Source: Verrucomicrobiaceae bacterium (lineage in GTDB: Bacteria; Verrucomicrobiota; Verrucomicrobiia; Verrucomicrobiales; Akkermansiaceae). Taken from it: a stretch of DNA of 64,000 nucleotides. Every line of letters starts with the position of its first letter. Positions within the stretch are counted from its first letter, which is position 1. The notes beneath the pieces were generated by a model that searched no databases, was not told the origin of the DNA, and worked only from the letters and a program-made list of their open reading frames with translations. Shown here one piece after another: positions 9,174 to 17,106 of the stretch. The DNA lies in NCBI GenBank assembly GCA_027486655.1, contig JAIXOR010000086.1, forward strand, positions 62,001 to 126,000. Direction: 5' to 3'. A program made the translations under genes and the position numbers.

Positions 9174-9719
9174 ATGACCCGCATTGAACCGGATGAGCGC
9201 CTGAAACAGATTGCCGTGGGGGTGGGCGTCCTTTTGGTCATCTGCCTCGTCGTGTGTGCTGGCCTGCTCGGTTGGGGCTATCTGCCCGGGGCCTTTGGCG
9301 AGTGGGTGGGCACGATGATGGGGGTGTTGACGACGCCATTCTTCATGGAGGCGTCCTTCCTGGTGCTGGGTCTTTGCGTGGTGGTGATCCTCAATCACTG
9401 GCGGGCGAAGCGGGAAGGGGATGATTTTGTGTTTTTGGAAAGTGTGGAGGGCCCGGATCTTCCCAAGGATCTGCCGGATCATGCCAAATGGGCGGTTTTT
9501 CCCGAAAAACCGCTGGATGGCGAGACTCCCTCGCTGCTCATGCAGGCGGAGGGGGCGATGGCGATCGGTGATCACGAGCAGGCGGCGGAGTGCCTCGGCG
9601 CGATGTCCGCGGAGGAGCTGGGAACACCGGAAGTGCGGGCGGTCCGCGCGGCTCTGGCCCGGGCCACGGGCAGGGCGGATCTTGCTGCGGACCTGCAAAA
9701 GGAGGCTGGCGAGCCATGA
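9174..9719 (+). CDS. Membrane protein of unknown function
   Basis: 181 aa, with two hydrophobic segments near residues 13-35 and 55-75, then a soluble tail of about 100 residues. The tail (about 115-175) is helical and rich in Ala and Glu, with a look of short TPR-like helices (EGAMAIGDHEQAAECL). I recognise no named domain. It is the first gene of a plus-strand run with an Hpt-domain gene and a PH-like membrane gene; the next gene begins about 95 bases downstream, so a shared transcript is likely. A supporting role in a signalling or membrane complex is only inferred from that context. Confidence 0.6.
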   Translation: MTRIEPDERLKQIAVGVGVLLVICLVVCAGLLGWGYLPGAFGEWVGTMMGVLTTPFFMEASFLVLGLCVVVILNHWRAKREGDDFVFLESVEGPDLPKDLPDHAKWAVFPEKPLDGETPSLLMQAEGAMAIGDHEQAAECLGAMSAEELGTPEVRAVRAALARATGRADLAADLQKEAGEP

Positions 9720-9813
9720 GGAGCGCACATTTGAACATTACGCGATTTGTGGCTTCGAAAGCGGCAGGGATTTCGGATTCAATGACCCACCCGTGAGAGA
9801 CGATTTGCTGCCG

Positions 9814-10140
9814 ATGAACCCCGTGTATTTCCTGAAGATGGCGCATGGCGATGCGGAGGGCTTCAAGGAATTGGCGTTCGACTATTTCAACGACACCCGC
9901 CGAAGGATGACCGGTTGGCTGGCCTTGTTGGAAAGCGGCAGCTTCGGCTCGCTCCGGGACGACCTGCACCGCTGCAAGGGTGGGGCCTCATTGTTCGGAC
10001 TGGAGCGCCTGGTGGCGATGATCGGGGCGAGCGAGGTGCCTTCCGCGCTGGAGACCCGCGGCTTTGATCTGGCTGCCTTCGAAGCGGAACTCAGCGCTGC
10101 GGAAAACGCGGTGTCTGCCATTGCAGAGTCGGTTCCATGA
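9814..10140 (+). CDS. Hpt-domain phosphotransfer protein
   Basis: About 108 aa. The centre reads LRDDLHRCKGGASLFGLERL, matching the Hpt consensus in which the His (here in LHRCKG) accepts a phosphate in a His-Asp phosphorelay. Such stand-alone proteins pass phosphate between hybrid kinases and response regulators. No kinase or regulator is adjacent, so its partners are elsewhere. The frame stays open upstream, overlapping the previous gene; I start at the ATG at 9814 because the family-like sequence begins there. A GTG at 9793 is an alternative. It ends in an ATGA overlap with the next gene. Confidence 0.7.
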   Translation: MNPVYFLKMAHGDAEGFKELAFDYFNDTRRRMTGWLALLESGSFGSLRDDLHRCKGGASLFGLERLVAMIGASEVPSALETRGFDLAAFEAELSAAENAVSAIAESVP

Positions 10141-10616
10141 CTGCTACCGAAGTTCGTGAGCCGGAAAAAGAACTGCGCTTCACGCGTGCCGGACAAGCGC
10201 GTTTGTTCTGGGTCCTCTCGGCCATGCTCGCAGGGGTTGCCTTCACGATGGCCGCCACCGCCGTGTATCGGGAAATCAACCCGGAGCTGCCCCATGCCGC
10301 TTGGGCGTTGCTGCCTTTCGCGGCTTCGGTGGCGCTGGCACGTCTTGCGCTGAGATTGACCCGCCATGCCTATCTGATTCTCACGCCGCTGGGCATCGAG
10401 GTGTTTCCCTTCTACCGGCCCGCATCCGGGATGAATGTGATTTTCTGGCAGGAGATCCACTCCGCCGAAGTGGCTCCGGATCGCCGCTTGCTGACGCTCC
10501 ACCGCGATGCCGGGAAGACCTCCGGCGTGCGCCTCACCTTGCTGCCGATCCGCCCGGACCGCCGCGAGCTGCTCGCCAAGGCCGTGCTCGGACGGCTCGG
10601 CGAGCCCACGGCGTGA
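10137..10616 (+). CDS. Small two-helix membrane protein, PH-like
   Basis: 159 aa. Two hydrophobic segments (about residues 23-45 and 55-72) precede a soluble part in which LILTPLGIEVFPFYRP and the strand pattern after it resemble bacterial PH-like (YcxB/DUF304-type) domains, where a short hairpin of helices is followed by a beta fold. The start overlaps the stop of the Hpt gene (ATGA), so translation is probably coupled. Function unknown; a membrane-anchored partner of the phosphotransfer protein is possible but unproven. Confidence 0.55.
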   Translation: MTATEVREPEKELRFTRAGQARLFWVLSAMLAGVAFTMAATAVYREINPELPHAAWALLPFAASVALARLALRLTRHAYLILTPLGIEVFPFYRPASGMNVIFWQEIHSAEVAPDRRLLTLHRDAGKTSGVRLTLLPIRPDRRELLAKAVLGRLGEPTA

Positions 10617-10653
10617 AGCCCGGTGAAAATCATTGTTCATTGCCCCGGCCGCC

Positions 10654-11187
10654 ATGCATGCTCGTCGCATGCGTCCCCATTCACGGCAGATCCTCACGGT
10701 GGAAGAAACCTTCGGCGCGAACGGCTGGCATTGCGAGCTCGTTGAAGGGCGCGATGTGCTGCGCGCCGGGTTCGAGGCCCATCACACCCGGGTGGATCTC
10801 ATCGCCCAGGCATACCCGCAAATCAACGCCCTCAGCGTGGTCTCCGAGTCGCCCATGCCACTTGGGCCCGAGCACCGGGCGGTGGCTCTCGAACTGCTCG
10901 CTCGCGCCAACAAACCACTGACGCTCGGCGGATTCGAGTATGACATCGACCGCTCGATGCTCGTGTTCCGCGTGACCAATCTTTTCGAACGCGAGCGCTT
11001 CGATTCCGACATCATCTCGTCGATGGTCCATTGTGCGATTGCGGAGCTCGACCGGATCATTCCCTACGTCGCGATCGTCAGGGGAACCCCCGCGGATTTG
11101 CTTCCTGATCTCGACACGCGCCGCCTGCTCCAGCGCGAGGATGTGATTCCTCCCGTCCCCGGTGAGGAGGAGGAAGAGGAGTATTGA
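10654..11187 (+). CDS. YbjN-like protein
   Basis: About 177 aa. The pattern of a first alpha/beta unit, then ANKPLTLGGFEYDIDR followed by a strand with VFRVTNLF and a long helix ending in DRIIPYVAIV, fits the YbjN family, a type-III-chaperone-like fold implicated in stress and motility regulation in enterobacteria. The C-terminus is strongly acidic (a run of Glu before the final Tyr). Two ATGs, 10654 and 10669, are both possible; there is no clear ribosome site to decide. The next gene follows after about 20 bases. Role in this organism unknown. Confidence 0.6.
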   Translation: MHARRMRPHSRQILTVEETFGANGWHCELVEGRDVLRAGFEAHHTRVDLIAQAYPQINALSVVSESPMPLGPEHRAVALELLARANKPLTLGGFEYDIDRSMLVFRVTNLFERERFDSDIISSMVHCAIAELDRIIPYVAIVRGTPADLLPDLDTRRLLQREDVIPPVPGEEEEEEY

Positions 11188-11207
11188 AACCCCGCAACGC
11201 CGCCACC

Positions 11208-11804
11208 ATGAATGCCCCGTGCCTGCTCGCCCTCCTCGGCGCATCCTGCATCGCCAGTGCCGGAACTGTGGCCCCGAGTGAAACCGCGCATCCTGCAGAC
11301 CTCTGGGAGTGGACCCTCGAGTCCGGTTATCTTTGGAATGTCGGGAACAATACCGACATCGACTACGAGATCATCCCGACCCAGCTCACGCTCCGCTCCC
11401 CGGTTGTCTGGGATCTGGTCGAGGACGACGATGGCTCGCGCTGGGTGGTTCGGAATCGTTTCTCCCTGCTGATGGAAACGATCCGCTCTGGCCCGGAGAG
11501 CCACTACCTTGGAGCGGCCGCGGCTCCCTCGGTCGAGTACTGGTTTCCGGATGAGAAAACATCGGCGTTCTTCTCCATCGGCGGCGGATTCGGCTGGACG
11601 GACAGCTCCGGCGGCACGGATGGCATGGGCCAGGATTTCACCTTCAATTGGTTCACCCAACTCGGGCTGCGCCGAGAGATCCTTGAGAATGTCTCGCTGA
11701 CCGGAGGGGTCTATTTCATCCACCACTCGAACCTTGGCATGACCGATCCGAACCCCGGAATCGACGCGCTGGGTTTCACGCTGGGTGTGGGATGGGGGTT
11801 CTAG
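11208..11804 (+). CDS. PagL-like lipid A 3-O-deacylase / outer-membrane barrel
   Basis: About 198 aa, with a signal peptide (cleavage near AGTVA) and alternating beta strands ending in GVGWGF, as in 8-stranded outer-membrane barrels. Near the end it has FIHHSNLGMTDPNPGID, matching the PagL active-site region where a His and a Ser two residues later act with a Glu twelve residues beyond the Ser. Counting without gaps, the acidic position here is Asp rather than Glu, so activity may be kept, altered or lost. PagL removes a 3-hydroxyacyl chain from lipid A. The gene ends head-on with the antiporter gene, sharing CTAG at 11801-11804. Confidence 0.65.
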   Translation: MNAPCLLALLGASCIASAGTVAPSETAHPADLWEWTLESGYLWNVGNNTDIDYEIIPTQLTLRSPVVWDLVEDDDGSRWVVRNRFSLLMETIRSGPESHYLGAAAAPSVEYWFPDEKTSAFFSIGGGFGWTDSSGGTDGMGQDFTFNWFTQLGLRREILENVSLTGGVYFIHHSNLGMTDPNPGIDALGFTLGVGWGF

Positions 11805-13084
11805 CTTCCGATAGCCCCGAGATGGCCCTCGGCCCGCGCCTTGCGGCCATAGACCATCTCGAAAATCGGGGTGGCCATGAGTGTGGTGACGATGGCCATG
11901 ATCACGAGAATCGAAAACAAGGCCTCGCCGATGATGCCGTGTTGGAGGCCGATGTTGATGATGATCAGCTCCATCAAGCCGCGTGCGTTCATCAGCGTGC
12001 CCACGGCCAGTGAGGTGGCCTGATCCTCGCCATGAAGTCGGGCGGCGGCCCAGCAGGCGACTCCCTTGCCGATCATCGATGCGACCAGGATCGCGATGCC
12101 GGCGAGAATGAGCCCTGGATCCATAAGCACGTCGAGCTTGGTGTTCAGTCCGGAGAACGTGAAGAACATCGGCAGCAGGAACACCACCGCGAAGGGCTCG
12201 ATCTTGCGGCGGATGTCATCCGCGAACACGCCGCGTGGCATGGCGATGCCGAGGATGAATCCACCGAACACCGCATGCACGCCGATGATGTCGGTGTACC
12301 AGGCGGCGAGGCAGAAAAGTCCGAGCGTCACCGCCATCATCGGCTGTGAGACGCCGCCCTCGCGTTCCGCCCGCCTGCCGAGGCCGGCGAGGAGCTTGCG
12401 TCCAACCGTGAGAGCGAGCACGCCGTAGAGGAAGGATCCGCCGATGGCCACCGTTTGCGCACCGATCGAGATGCCCCCGATCTGGAGCGGGCTGGAGGCT
12501 CCGAAAGTGGCGAGGACCACCGCGAGCACGCACCAGGCGGCTGCGTCATCGATGGCGCCGGCCGCCAGCGCCAGTGTTCCCAGCGGAGTTCCGGAGAGCC
12601 CGCGTTCCGAGATGATGCGAGCCAGCATGGGAAAGGCCGTGATGGCGATGGCCGCACCCAGGAAGAGGGCACCCTCGAAGTAGCGGACCTTGGGGGAGAA
12701 AATGCCGGGCACATCCTGAAGCCACAGAACCAGCAGCGCCCCCAGGATGAAGGGCACCAGCATTCCGGCGATGGACACGCTGGCCGCGCTGCGAGCTCTT
12801 GCTTTGAAGTGCGCGGTGTTGAACTCCAGCCCCACCAGGAACATGTAAAGCCCCACCCCGAGCTGGGCTCCGGAAAACAGGATGCCGCGCGTCTGGGGGG
12901 TGAAGATCAGTTTGGATAGATCGGGAAACAGGAAGCCGATCAACGAGGGGCCGAGCAGCACACCGGCAATCATTTCACCGACCACCTGAGGCTGGCCGAT
13001 GCGCTTTGCCAGCATGCCAACGATCCGGCAGGCGAACAGAATCACCGCCATCTGCAGGAAAAAGGAGGCTGCCAGTGCGTGCAT
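11801..13084 (-). CDS. Kef-type cation:proton antiporter (CPA2 family)
   Basis: 427 aa with about 12 hydrophobic segments and no soluble C-terminal domain. The early GQPQVVGEMIAGVLLGPS block is the hallmark of the KefB/CPA2 antiporters, and a later AAGAIDDAAAWCVLA region holds the paired acidic residues in a helix that carry ion exchange. It would exchange Na+ or K+ for H+ across the inner membrane for pH or osmotic control. It lacks the RCK/TrkN nucleotide-binding domain of KefB/C, so it resembles the shorter Na+/H+ type. The start, ATG at 13084, is divergent from the methyltransferase at 13193. Confidence 0.88.
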   Translation of the reverse strand: MHALAASFFLQMAVILFACRIVGMLAKRIGQPQVVGEMIAGVLLGPSLIGFLFPDLSKLIFTPQTRGILFSGAQLGVGLYMFLVGLEFNTAHFKARARSAASVSIAGMLVPFILGALLVLWLQDVPGIFSPKVRYFEGALFLGAAIAITAFPMLARIISERGLSGTPLGTLALAAGAIDDAAAWCVLAVVLATFGASSPLQIGGISIGAQTVAIGGSFLYGVLALTVGRKLLAGLGRRAEREGGVSQPMMAVTLGLFCLAAWYTDIIGVHAVFGGFILGIAMPRGVFADDIRRKIEPFAVVFLLPMFFTFSGLNTKLDVLMDPGLILAGIAILVASMIGKGVACWAAARLHGEDQATSLAVGTLMNARGLMELIIINIGLQHGIIGEALFSILVIMAIVTTLMATPIFEMVYGRKARAEGHLGAIGS

Positions 13085-13192
13085 GATGCGGGTTCCCTAA
13101 AGCGGTCCTCAGGATCCGGCAACGTGGAATGTGCCGGATCGTTGGAATTTCCCGCTTCCATCAGGCCGCCGCTCGTTCAGCCTCTTGCCACA

Positions 13193-13933
13193 ATGCGCCG
13201 CACGGGAACCGTTCACACCCGCCACCAGTCGCTGGAAATCTGGAAATCCGATCTCGCCACCGAGTTCCGAGTGGAAGGCGCGGTGCATGCCTGGTTCCAC
13301 CGCCGGCGCTTCCTCACCGGCCTTGCCTGGGACATGATCGCCGCAGCCGCTCTGCTAGGTGAGCGTCCCGCCCCCCGCTCGGTGCTCATGCTTGGACTTG
13401 CCGGCGGCACTGCATTCCGGATCCTGCGTCACCTGCTCCCGGATTGCCGCCTCACCGCGGTGGACATCGATCCGGAAATCGTCGAACTCGCCCGGGAGCA
13501 CATGGACCTCGACGCCCTGGGCATCGAGGTGGTCATCGGCGATGCCTACCCGTGGCTGGAGAAAAACCGGCGGTCCTTTGATGTGGTGATCGATGACATC
13601 TATCTGGCAGGAAAAACCGACGTGTTCCGCCCGCGGGCATGGGATTCCGGGCTTCTCGATCATCTCAGCCGCGCCGTCGCGCCGGGTGGCGTGCTCGCTG
13701 TGAACCTCGTCACCGGAGCGGGCCACCGGACCATGCAATCTCTCACCCGTCGAGTTCTCAAGGAGCGGTTTCCCGTGGTCCGCTCGCTCAAATCCGCCGA
13801 AGCGATGAACGAGGTGCTTGTCGCCGGGAACTCGGTCGCCACGCGTGGCAGGCTTGCCACGAGCAAGGACACTTTCGCCGATTGGCGGGACGTCGCTTAC
13901 TGGGATCGCATCCAGGTTTCCCGGGTTTCCTGA
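13193..13933 (+). CDS. Spermidine-synthase-like class I methyltransferase
   Basis: About 246 aa. A Rossmann SAM-binding core is visible: MLGLAGGTAFRIL (motif I, near residue 65), LTAVDIDPEIVELA (acidic ribose ligand), VVIGDAYPWL and FDVVIDDIYL. This order is that of polyamine-synthase-like methyltransferases, but the catalytic and polyamine-binding residues cannot be confirmed, so the substrate is unknown. I chose the ATG at 13193; the longer frame back to 13079 crosses the divergent antiporter start. The next gene, another methyltransferase, begins 11 bases after the stop. Confidence 0.75.
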   Translation: MRRTGTVHTRHQSLEIWKSDLATEFRVEGAVHAWFHRRRFLTGLAWDMIAAAALLGERPAPRSVLMLGLAGGTAFRILRHLLPDCRLTAVDIDPEIVELAREHMDLDALGIEVVIGDAYPWLEKNRRSFDVVIDDIYLAGKTDVFRPRAWDSGLLDHLSRAVAPGGVLAVNLVTGAGHRTMQSLTRRVLKERFPVVRSLKSAEAMNEVLVAGNSVATRGRLATSKDTFADWRDVAYWDRIQVSRVS

Positions 13934-13943
13934 TCTCCACGCC

Positions 13944-15305
13944 ATGTCGGATCCCGTCCAAGCACTCTACGAAGCCCGCGCCTACCCGGCGATGAGCCAC
14001 CCGCTTTCCGATCCCGCCGTGAGCGGGGTGGGGGCGATGCTTGGCGGGCTGACGTCCAGGGCACCTTCCGCGGCACGCATTCTTGAAATCGGCTGCGGAT
14101 CCGGCCTCAACCTGATCCCCTTGGCGATTCGCTGGCCTGAAAGCGAGTTTCTCGGCATCGATCTCTCCGCTGCCTCCATCCGGACCGCCACCGAGCTTGC
14201 CGCCGCCGCCGGGGTCCGCAACATCCGCTTCCTGGCGGCCGACCTGCGCGACTTCGATCCCGGTCCCGAGCCCTTTGATCGGATCATCGCCCACGGTTTC
14301 CTGTCCTGGGTGCCCGATGAGGTGAAACTCGCCCTTTTCCGGTTTTGCCGGCAGCGCCTCGCCCATGACGGGTTTGCCACGGTCAGCTACAATGTCGAGG
14401 CTGGTTGGGCGGCCCGCCAGCCCGTCATCGCCAAAACCCGCTCCATCCTCGCCGCCGGAGCCGCGGATCCGATGGCTGCTCTCGCCATCCTCCGCTCCGT
14501 GACGCCCGAAGCTTCCTCAGAGATCGCCATCATCGATGACATGATGGCCAAAGGCCCGGACATCCTCGCCTTCGACGACTTCGGCCCGGTCAATCACCCG
14601 TGGTCCCTCGATCGATTCGTCCAGAGCGCCTCGGAGGCCGGACTCCTCTGGCTCGGTGAATCCGATCCCTCAACCAATTTCCCCACCCAGGTGGACCCCA
14701 CGACCCTTGCTCGCATCCAGTCCTCTGCGGCCTCTCCACTCGCGTTTCACTCGGACCTCGATGTTGTGGCTGGGCGAACGTTCCGCTCGTCCGTGCTCTG
14801 TCTCAAGGAAGCGCCGATCGATCCCCGAATCTCCTTGGAACGAATGTTTGATTTGTGTGTTTCGATTCAATCCAATTATTCAAACGATTGTAATAATCAG
14901 ATTTTTGAAGCTATTGATTCGTTTTCTCCATTGTGTGTTTCGCTAGCTGACATTCAATCGGTTCTGAAAGAAATTCCGGAAAAGAAGTTGGCTTCTGAAG
15001 TGTTTCGGGGGATTCGTGAGGGTTGGGTTCGGGCAAGGTTGGAGCCGGTATTGTTTGATCCTCGAGTGCCGAAGAGACCGGATTTGGGTGCATTTCGACT
15101 GGAGTGTGCGAGGCGCGGTTTCCCGTTGGTCGACATCTGGCACCGGCCCTGCGGGTTTCCGGCGGAGCATTATCGGGTGCTGGAGGCGATGGACGGGAGC
15201 CGGGATCTGGGTGAGTTGGCCCGATTGGCGAAGACTCATTGTCCGGATCTTCGATGGGATCCGTGGATGGCCCATTTGGCCGGCCGGGGTATGTTCGCCG
15301 GGTGA
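13944..15305 (+). CDS. SAM-dependent methyltransferase with methyltransferase-regulatory domain
   Basis: About 453 aa. Residues ~40-160 are a class I methyltransferase core (ILEIGCGSGLNLIPLA, FLGIDLSAASI, FDRIIAHGFLSWV). The following ~100 residues, including IIDDMMAKGPDI and WSLDRFVQSASEAGLLWLGE, match the 'methyltransferase regulatory' domain that commonly follows such cores. A third, less conserved region runs to the end. Substrate unknown. Odd feature: from about 14840 the codon usage changes sharply from C/G-ending to AT-rich and then G/T-ending codons, suggesting the C-terminal third has a different history. The ATG at 13944 was chosen because SDPVQALYEARAYPAMSHP is the usual family start. 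Confidence 0.8.
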   Translation: MSDPVQALYEARAYPAMSHPLSDPAVSGVGAMLGGLTSRAPSAARILEIGCGSGLNLIPLAIRWPESEFLGIDLSAASIRTATELAAAAGVRNIRFLAADLRDFDPGPEPFDRIIAHGFLSWVPDEVKLALFRFCRQRLAHDGFATVSYNVEAGWAARQPVIAKTRSILAAGAADPMAALAILRSVTPEASSEIAIIDDMMAKGPDILAFDDFGPVNHPWSLDRFVQSASEAGLLWLGESDPSTNFPTQVDPTTLARIQSSAASPLAFHSDLDVVAGRTFRSSVLCLKEAPIDPRISLERMFDLCVSIQSNYSNDCNNQIFEAIDSFSPLCVSLADIQSVLKEIPEKKLASEVFRGIREGWVRARLEPVLFDPRVPKRPDLGAFRLECARRGFPLVDIWHRPCGFPAEHYRVLEAMDGSRDLGELARLAKTHCPDLRWDPWMAHLAGRGMFAG

Positions 15306-15312
15306 GCGGGAA

Positions 15313-15474
15313 TCACTTGGTGCCCTCGACGGATCCGTCGTGTCGTGGCGAGCCGTTTTCCGGCTGGCAGCGCTCGGAGGGTTTCATCGTGTTGGGATCG
15401 ATGGGAGTCTTGGTGCGGCAGGAGCAGCAGAGCAGGACGAATCCGGCGACGGGCAGGAGCAGGATGGATTTCAT
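15313..15474 (-). CDS. Small putative lipoprotein (53 aa)
   Basis: A short gene reading MKSILLLPVAGFVLLCCSC, then a polar tail with KPSERCQPENGSP and ending in EGTK. The N-terminus has the Lys, hydrophobic core and Cys cluster of a lipoprotein signal, although the residues before the Cys are not a textbook lipobox. Verrucomicrobial genomes hold many such tiny lipoproteins of unknown role. It converges on the methyltransferase gene. The plus-strand shadow frame is less convincing. Confidence 0.5.
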   Translation of the reverse strand: MKSILLLPVAGFVLLCCSCRTKTPIDPNTMKPSERCQPENGSPRHDGSVEGTK

Positions 15475-15706
15475 GGGTGCTGGTGGGTGTGTCTGAGGCG
15501 TAGCGGAAAACCTGCAGAAACTCCAGCAAACTCTTTGCCGGTGCCTTGGAGGGATGCCGGAAGCGCGAACGCGTGGGGAAGAGAGCGCACCATTTCGCTT
15601 GCCACGCTATGGGGCAGGCCCCACAAAAGCGCCCGCTTGTCCGGGAGGGGGGCGCATCTCGCCAGTCCTTCCGGAGACGGCGGTTCAATCCTATTCGCGA
15701 GCTCAA

Positions 15707-16873
15707 ATGGACAGCATCTCATCCCGTATTGCCAAAGTATCCCCATCCCTCACCCTGGCCGTCACCGCACAGGCCAAGGCCATGATCGCCAAGGGCGAGG
15801 AAGTGTATGCCCTCGCCGGTGGCGAGCCGGAAGTGGATACCCCGGATTTCATCAAAGAGGCGGCCATTCAGGCGCTCCGCGACGGTCGCACGAAATACAC
15901 CCCCGCCGGCGGTATTCCGGAGCTCCGCGAGGCGCTTTCCGAGAAGTTCCGCAAGGACAACAACCTCAACTACGCCGCCAATCAGATCTGCGTGACCGGT
16001 GGTGCCAAGATGGCCTGCTTCAACGCCATCCTCGCCGTGGTCGAGGAAGGGGACGAGGTGATCATTCCGACTCCGTTCTGGGTGTCCTACCCGGAGATGG
16101 TGCGTCTTGCCGGTGGTGTTCCGGTTCTGGTGGAGACCAAGGAATCCACCGGATGGAAGATGACTCCCGAGCAGTTCGAGGAAGCGATGACACCGGCCAC
16201 CAAGATGGTCATTCTCAACACCCCGGGAAATCCGACCGGTGCGGTTTACACCGAAGATGAGCTGCGCGCCCTCGGTGAAATCGCCCTTGAGGAGGACATC
16301 ATCATCCTTTCCGACGAAATCTACGAGAAGCTCGTCTACGGTGAGTCCAAGCACGTCTCGATCGGTTCGCTCAGCGAGGAACTCCACAACCTGACCATCA
16401 CCGTCAACGGTTTCTCCAAAGCGTATTCGATGACCGGATGGCGCTTGGGTTACACTGCCGCTCCCAAGCCGCTCGCCGATGCGATCGACAAGATCCAGAA
16501 CCACACGATCTCCAACGCCAACACCTTCTCTCAATATGGTGCGCTGGCCGCGCTTCAGGGCGATCAGTCATTCATCGAGGATCTGCGCGGCGAGTATGAC
16601 GTGAAGCGCCAGTTCATGTATGCGCGTCTCAAGGCCATCCCGAACATCCGTGTGGTGGAGCCAAAGGGTGCGTTCTACTTCTTTGTTTACACAGGCAACA
16701 CCGGCCTCAAGTCGCTCAACCTTTGCGACAAGCTGCTCTCCCGCTACAAGGTGGCCGCCGTTCCCGGCATCGCCTTCGGCTACGACGAGGGCATCCGCCT
16801 CAGCTACTGCACCACGCTGGACATCCTCAATGAAGGACTGACCCGCTTCGAGCAGTTCTGCCGCGAGCATTGA
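15707..16873 (+). CDS. Pyridoxal-phosphate aminotransferase, aspartate type
   Basis: About 388 aa, the normal length for class I fold aminotransferases. The PLP-binding lysine lies in VNGFSKAYSMTGWRLGY near residue 235; NTPGNPTG near residue 170 and SDEIYEKLVY near 205 (the Asp that pairs with the PLP ring nitrogen) are all present, and a C-terminal Arg in GIRLSYC would bind the substrate carboxylate. Most likely aspartate:2-oxoglutarate transamination, though close relatives accept other amino acids. Start: the ATG at 15707 gives the family-typical SSRIAKVSPSLTLAV. A strong terminator follows at 16911. Confidence 0.92.
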   Translation: MDSISSRIAKVSPSLTLAVTAQAKAMIAKGEEVYALAGGEPEVDTPDFIKEAAIQALRDGRTKYTPAGGIPELREALSEKFRKDNNLNYAANQICVTGGAKMACFNAILAVVEEGDEVIIPTPFWVSYPEMVRLAGGVPVLVETKESTGWKMTPEQFEEAMTPATKMVILNTPGNPTGAVYTEDELRALGEIALEEDIIILSDEIYEKLVYGESKHVSIGSLSEELHNLTITVNGFSKAYSMTGWRLGYTAAPKPLADAIDKIQNHTISNANTFSQYGALAALQGDQSFIEDLRGEYDVKRQFMYARLKAIPNIRVVEPKGAFYFFVYTGNTGLKSLNLCDKLLSRYKVAAVPGIAFGYDEGIRLSYCTTLDILNEGLTRFEQFCREH

Positions 16874-16910
16874 CCGCCCCGCCGGCCACGGCCGGATACC
16901 ACTTCAACGA

Positions 16911-16944
16911 CCGTCGCCGGAGGATCTCCGGCGGCGGTTTTTTC
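16911..16944 (+). terminator. Rho-independent terminator after the aminotransferase
   Basis: A stem of about 12 pairs, with arms CCGTCGCCGGAG and CTCCGGCGGCGG around a three-base loop (GAT), is followed directly by TTTTTTC. It lies 38 bases after the stop of the aminotransferase gene. Confidence 0.9.
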
Positions 16945-16956
16945 TTGGGTGGCCAG

Positions 16957-17106
16957 TCACTTGTCGTGCACTGGCACAGCACGCGGCGGCTTTTCGATGA
17001 AGCCTCCGTTTTCGTTCAGGTTGCTCTTAATCAGAAACCAGATCGCGATCGCCAGCAGGAGGGACAGGACCTTTGCGATCCAGTTTTTCGTCGGGAGGAG
17101 TTTCAT
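16957..17106 (-). CDS. Vestigial CdaR/YbbR-like single-helix protein
   Basis: 49 aa: MKLLPTKNWIAKVLSLLLAI, then a hydrophobic continuation and a short polar tail. The K(N)W..K..SLLLA(I)..W pattern is that of the N-terminal membrane helix of CdaR (YbbR), the regulator of the diadenylate cyclase CdaA, and the gene sits directly downstream of cdaA as cdaR normally does. None of the YbbR repeat domains follow; the protein stops about 20 residues after the helix. It overlaps the end of cdaA by 80 bases in another frame. Either a degenerate cdaR or a minimal membrane regulator. Confidence 0.6.
   Translation of the reverse strand: MKLLPTKNWIAKVLSLLLAIAIWFLIKSNLNENGGFIEKPPRAVPVHDK

Noticed and set aside
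15475-15706. Possible riboswitch before the aminotransferase
   Set aside because: Several GC-rich hairpins exist, but I could not match any known riboswitch consensus.
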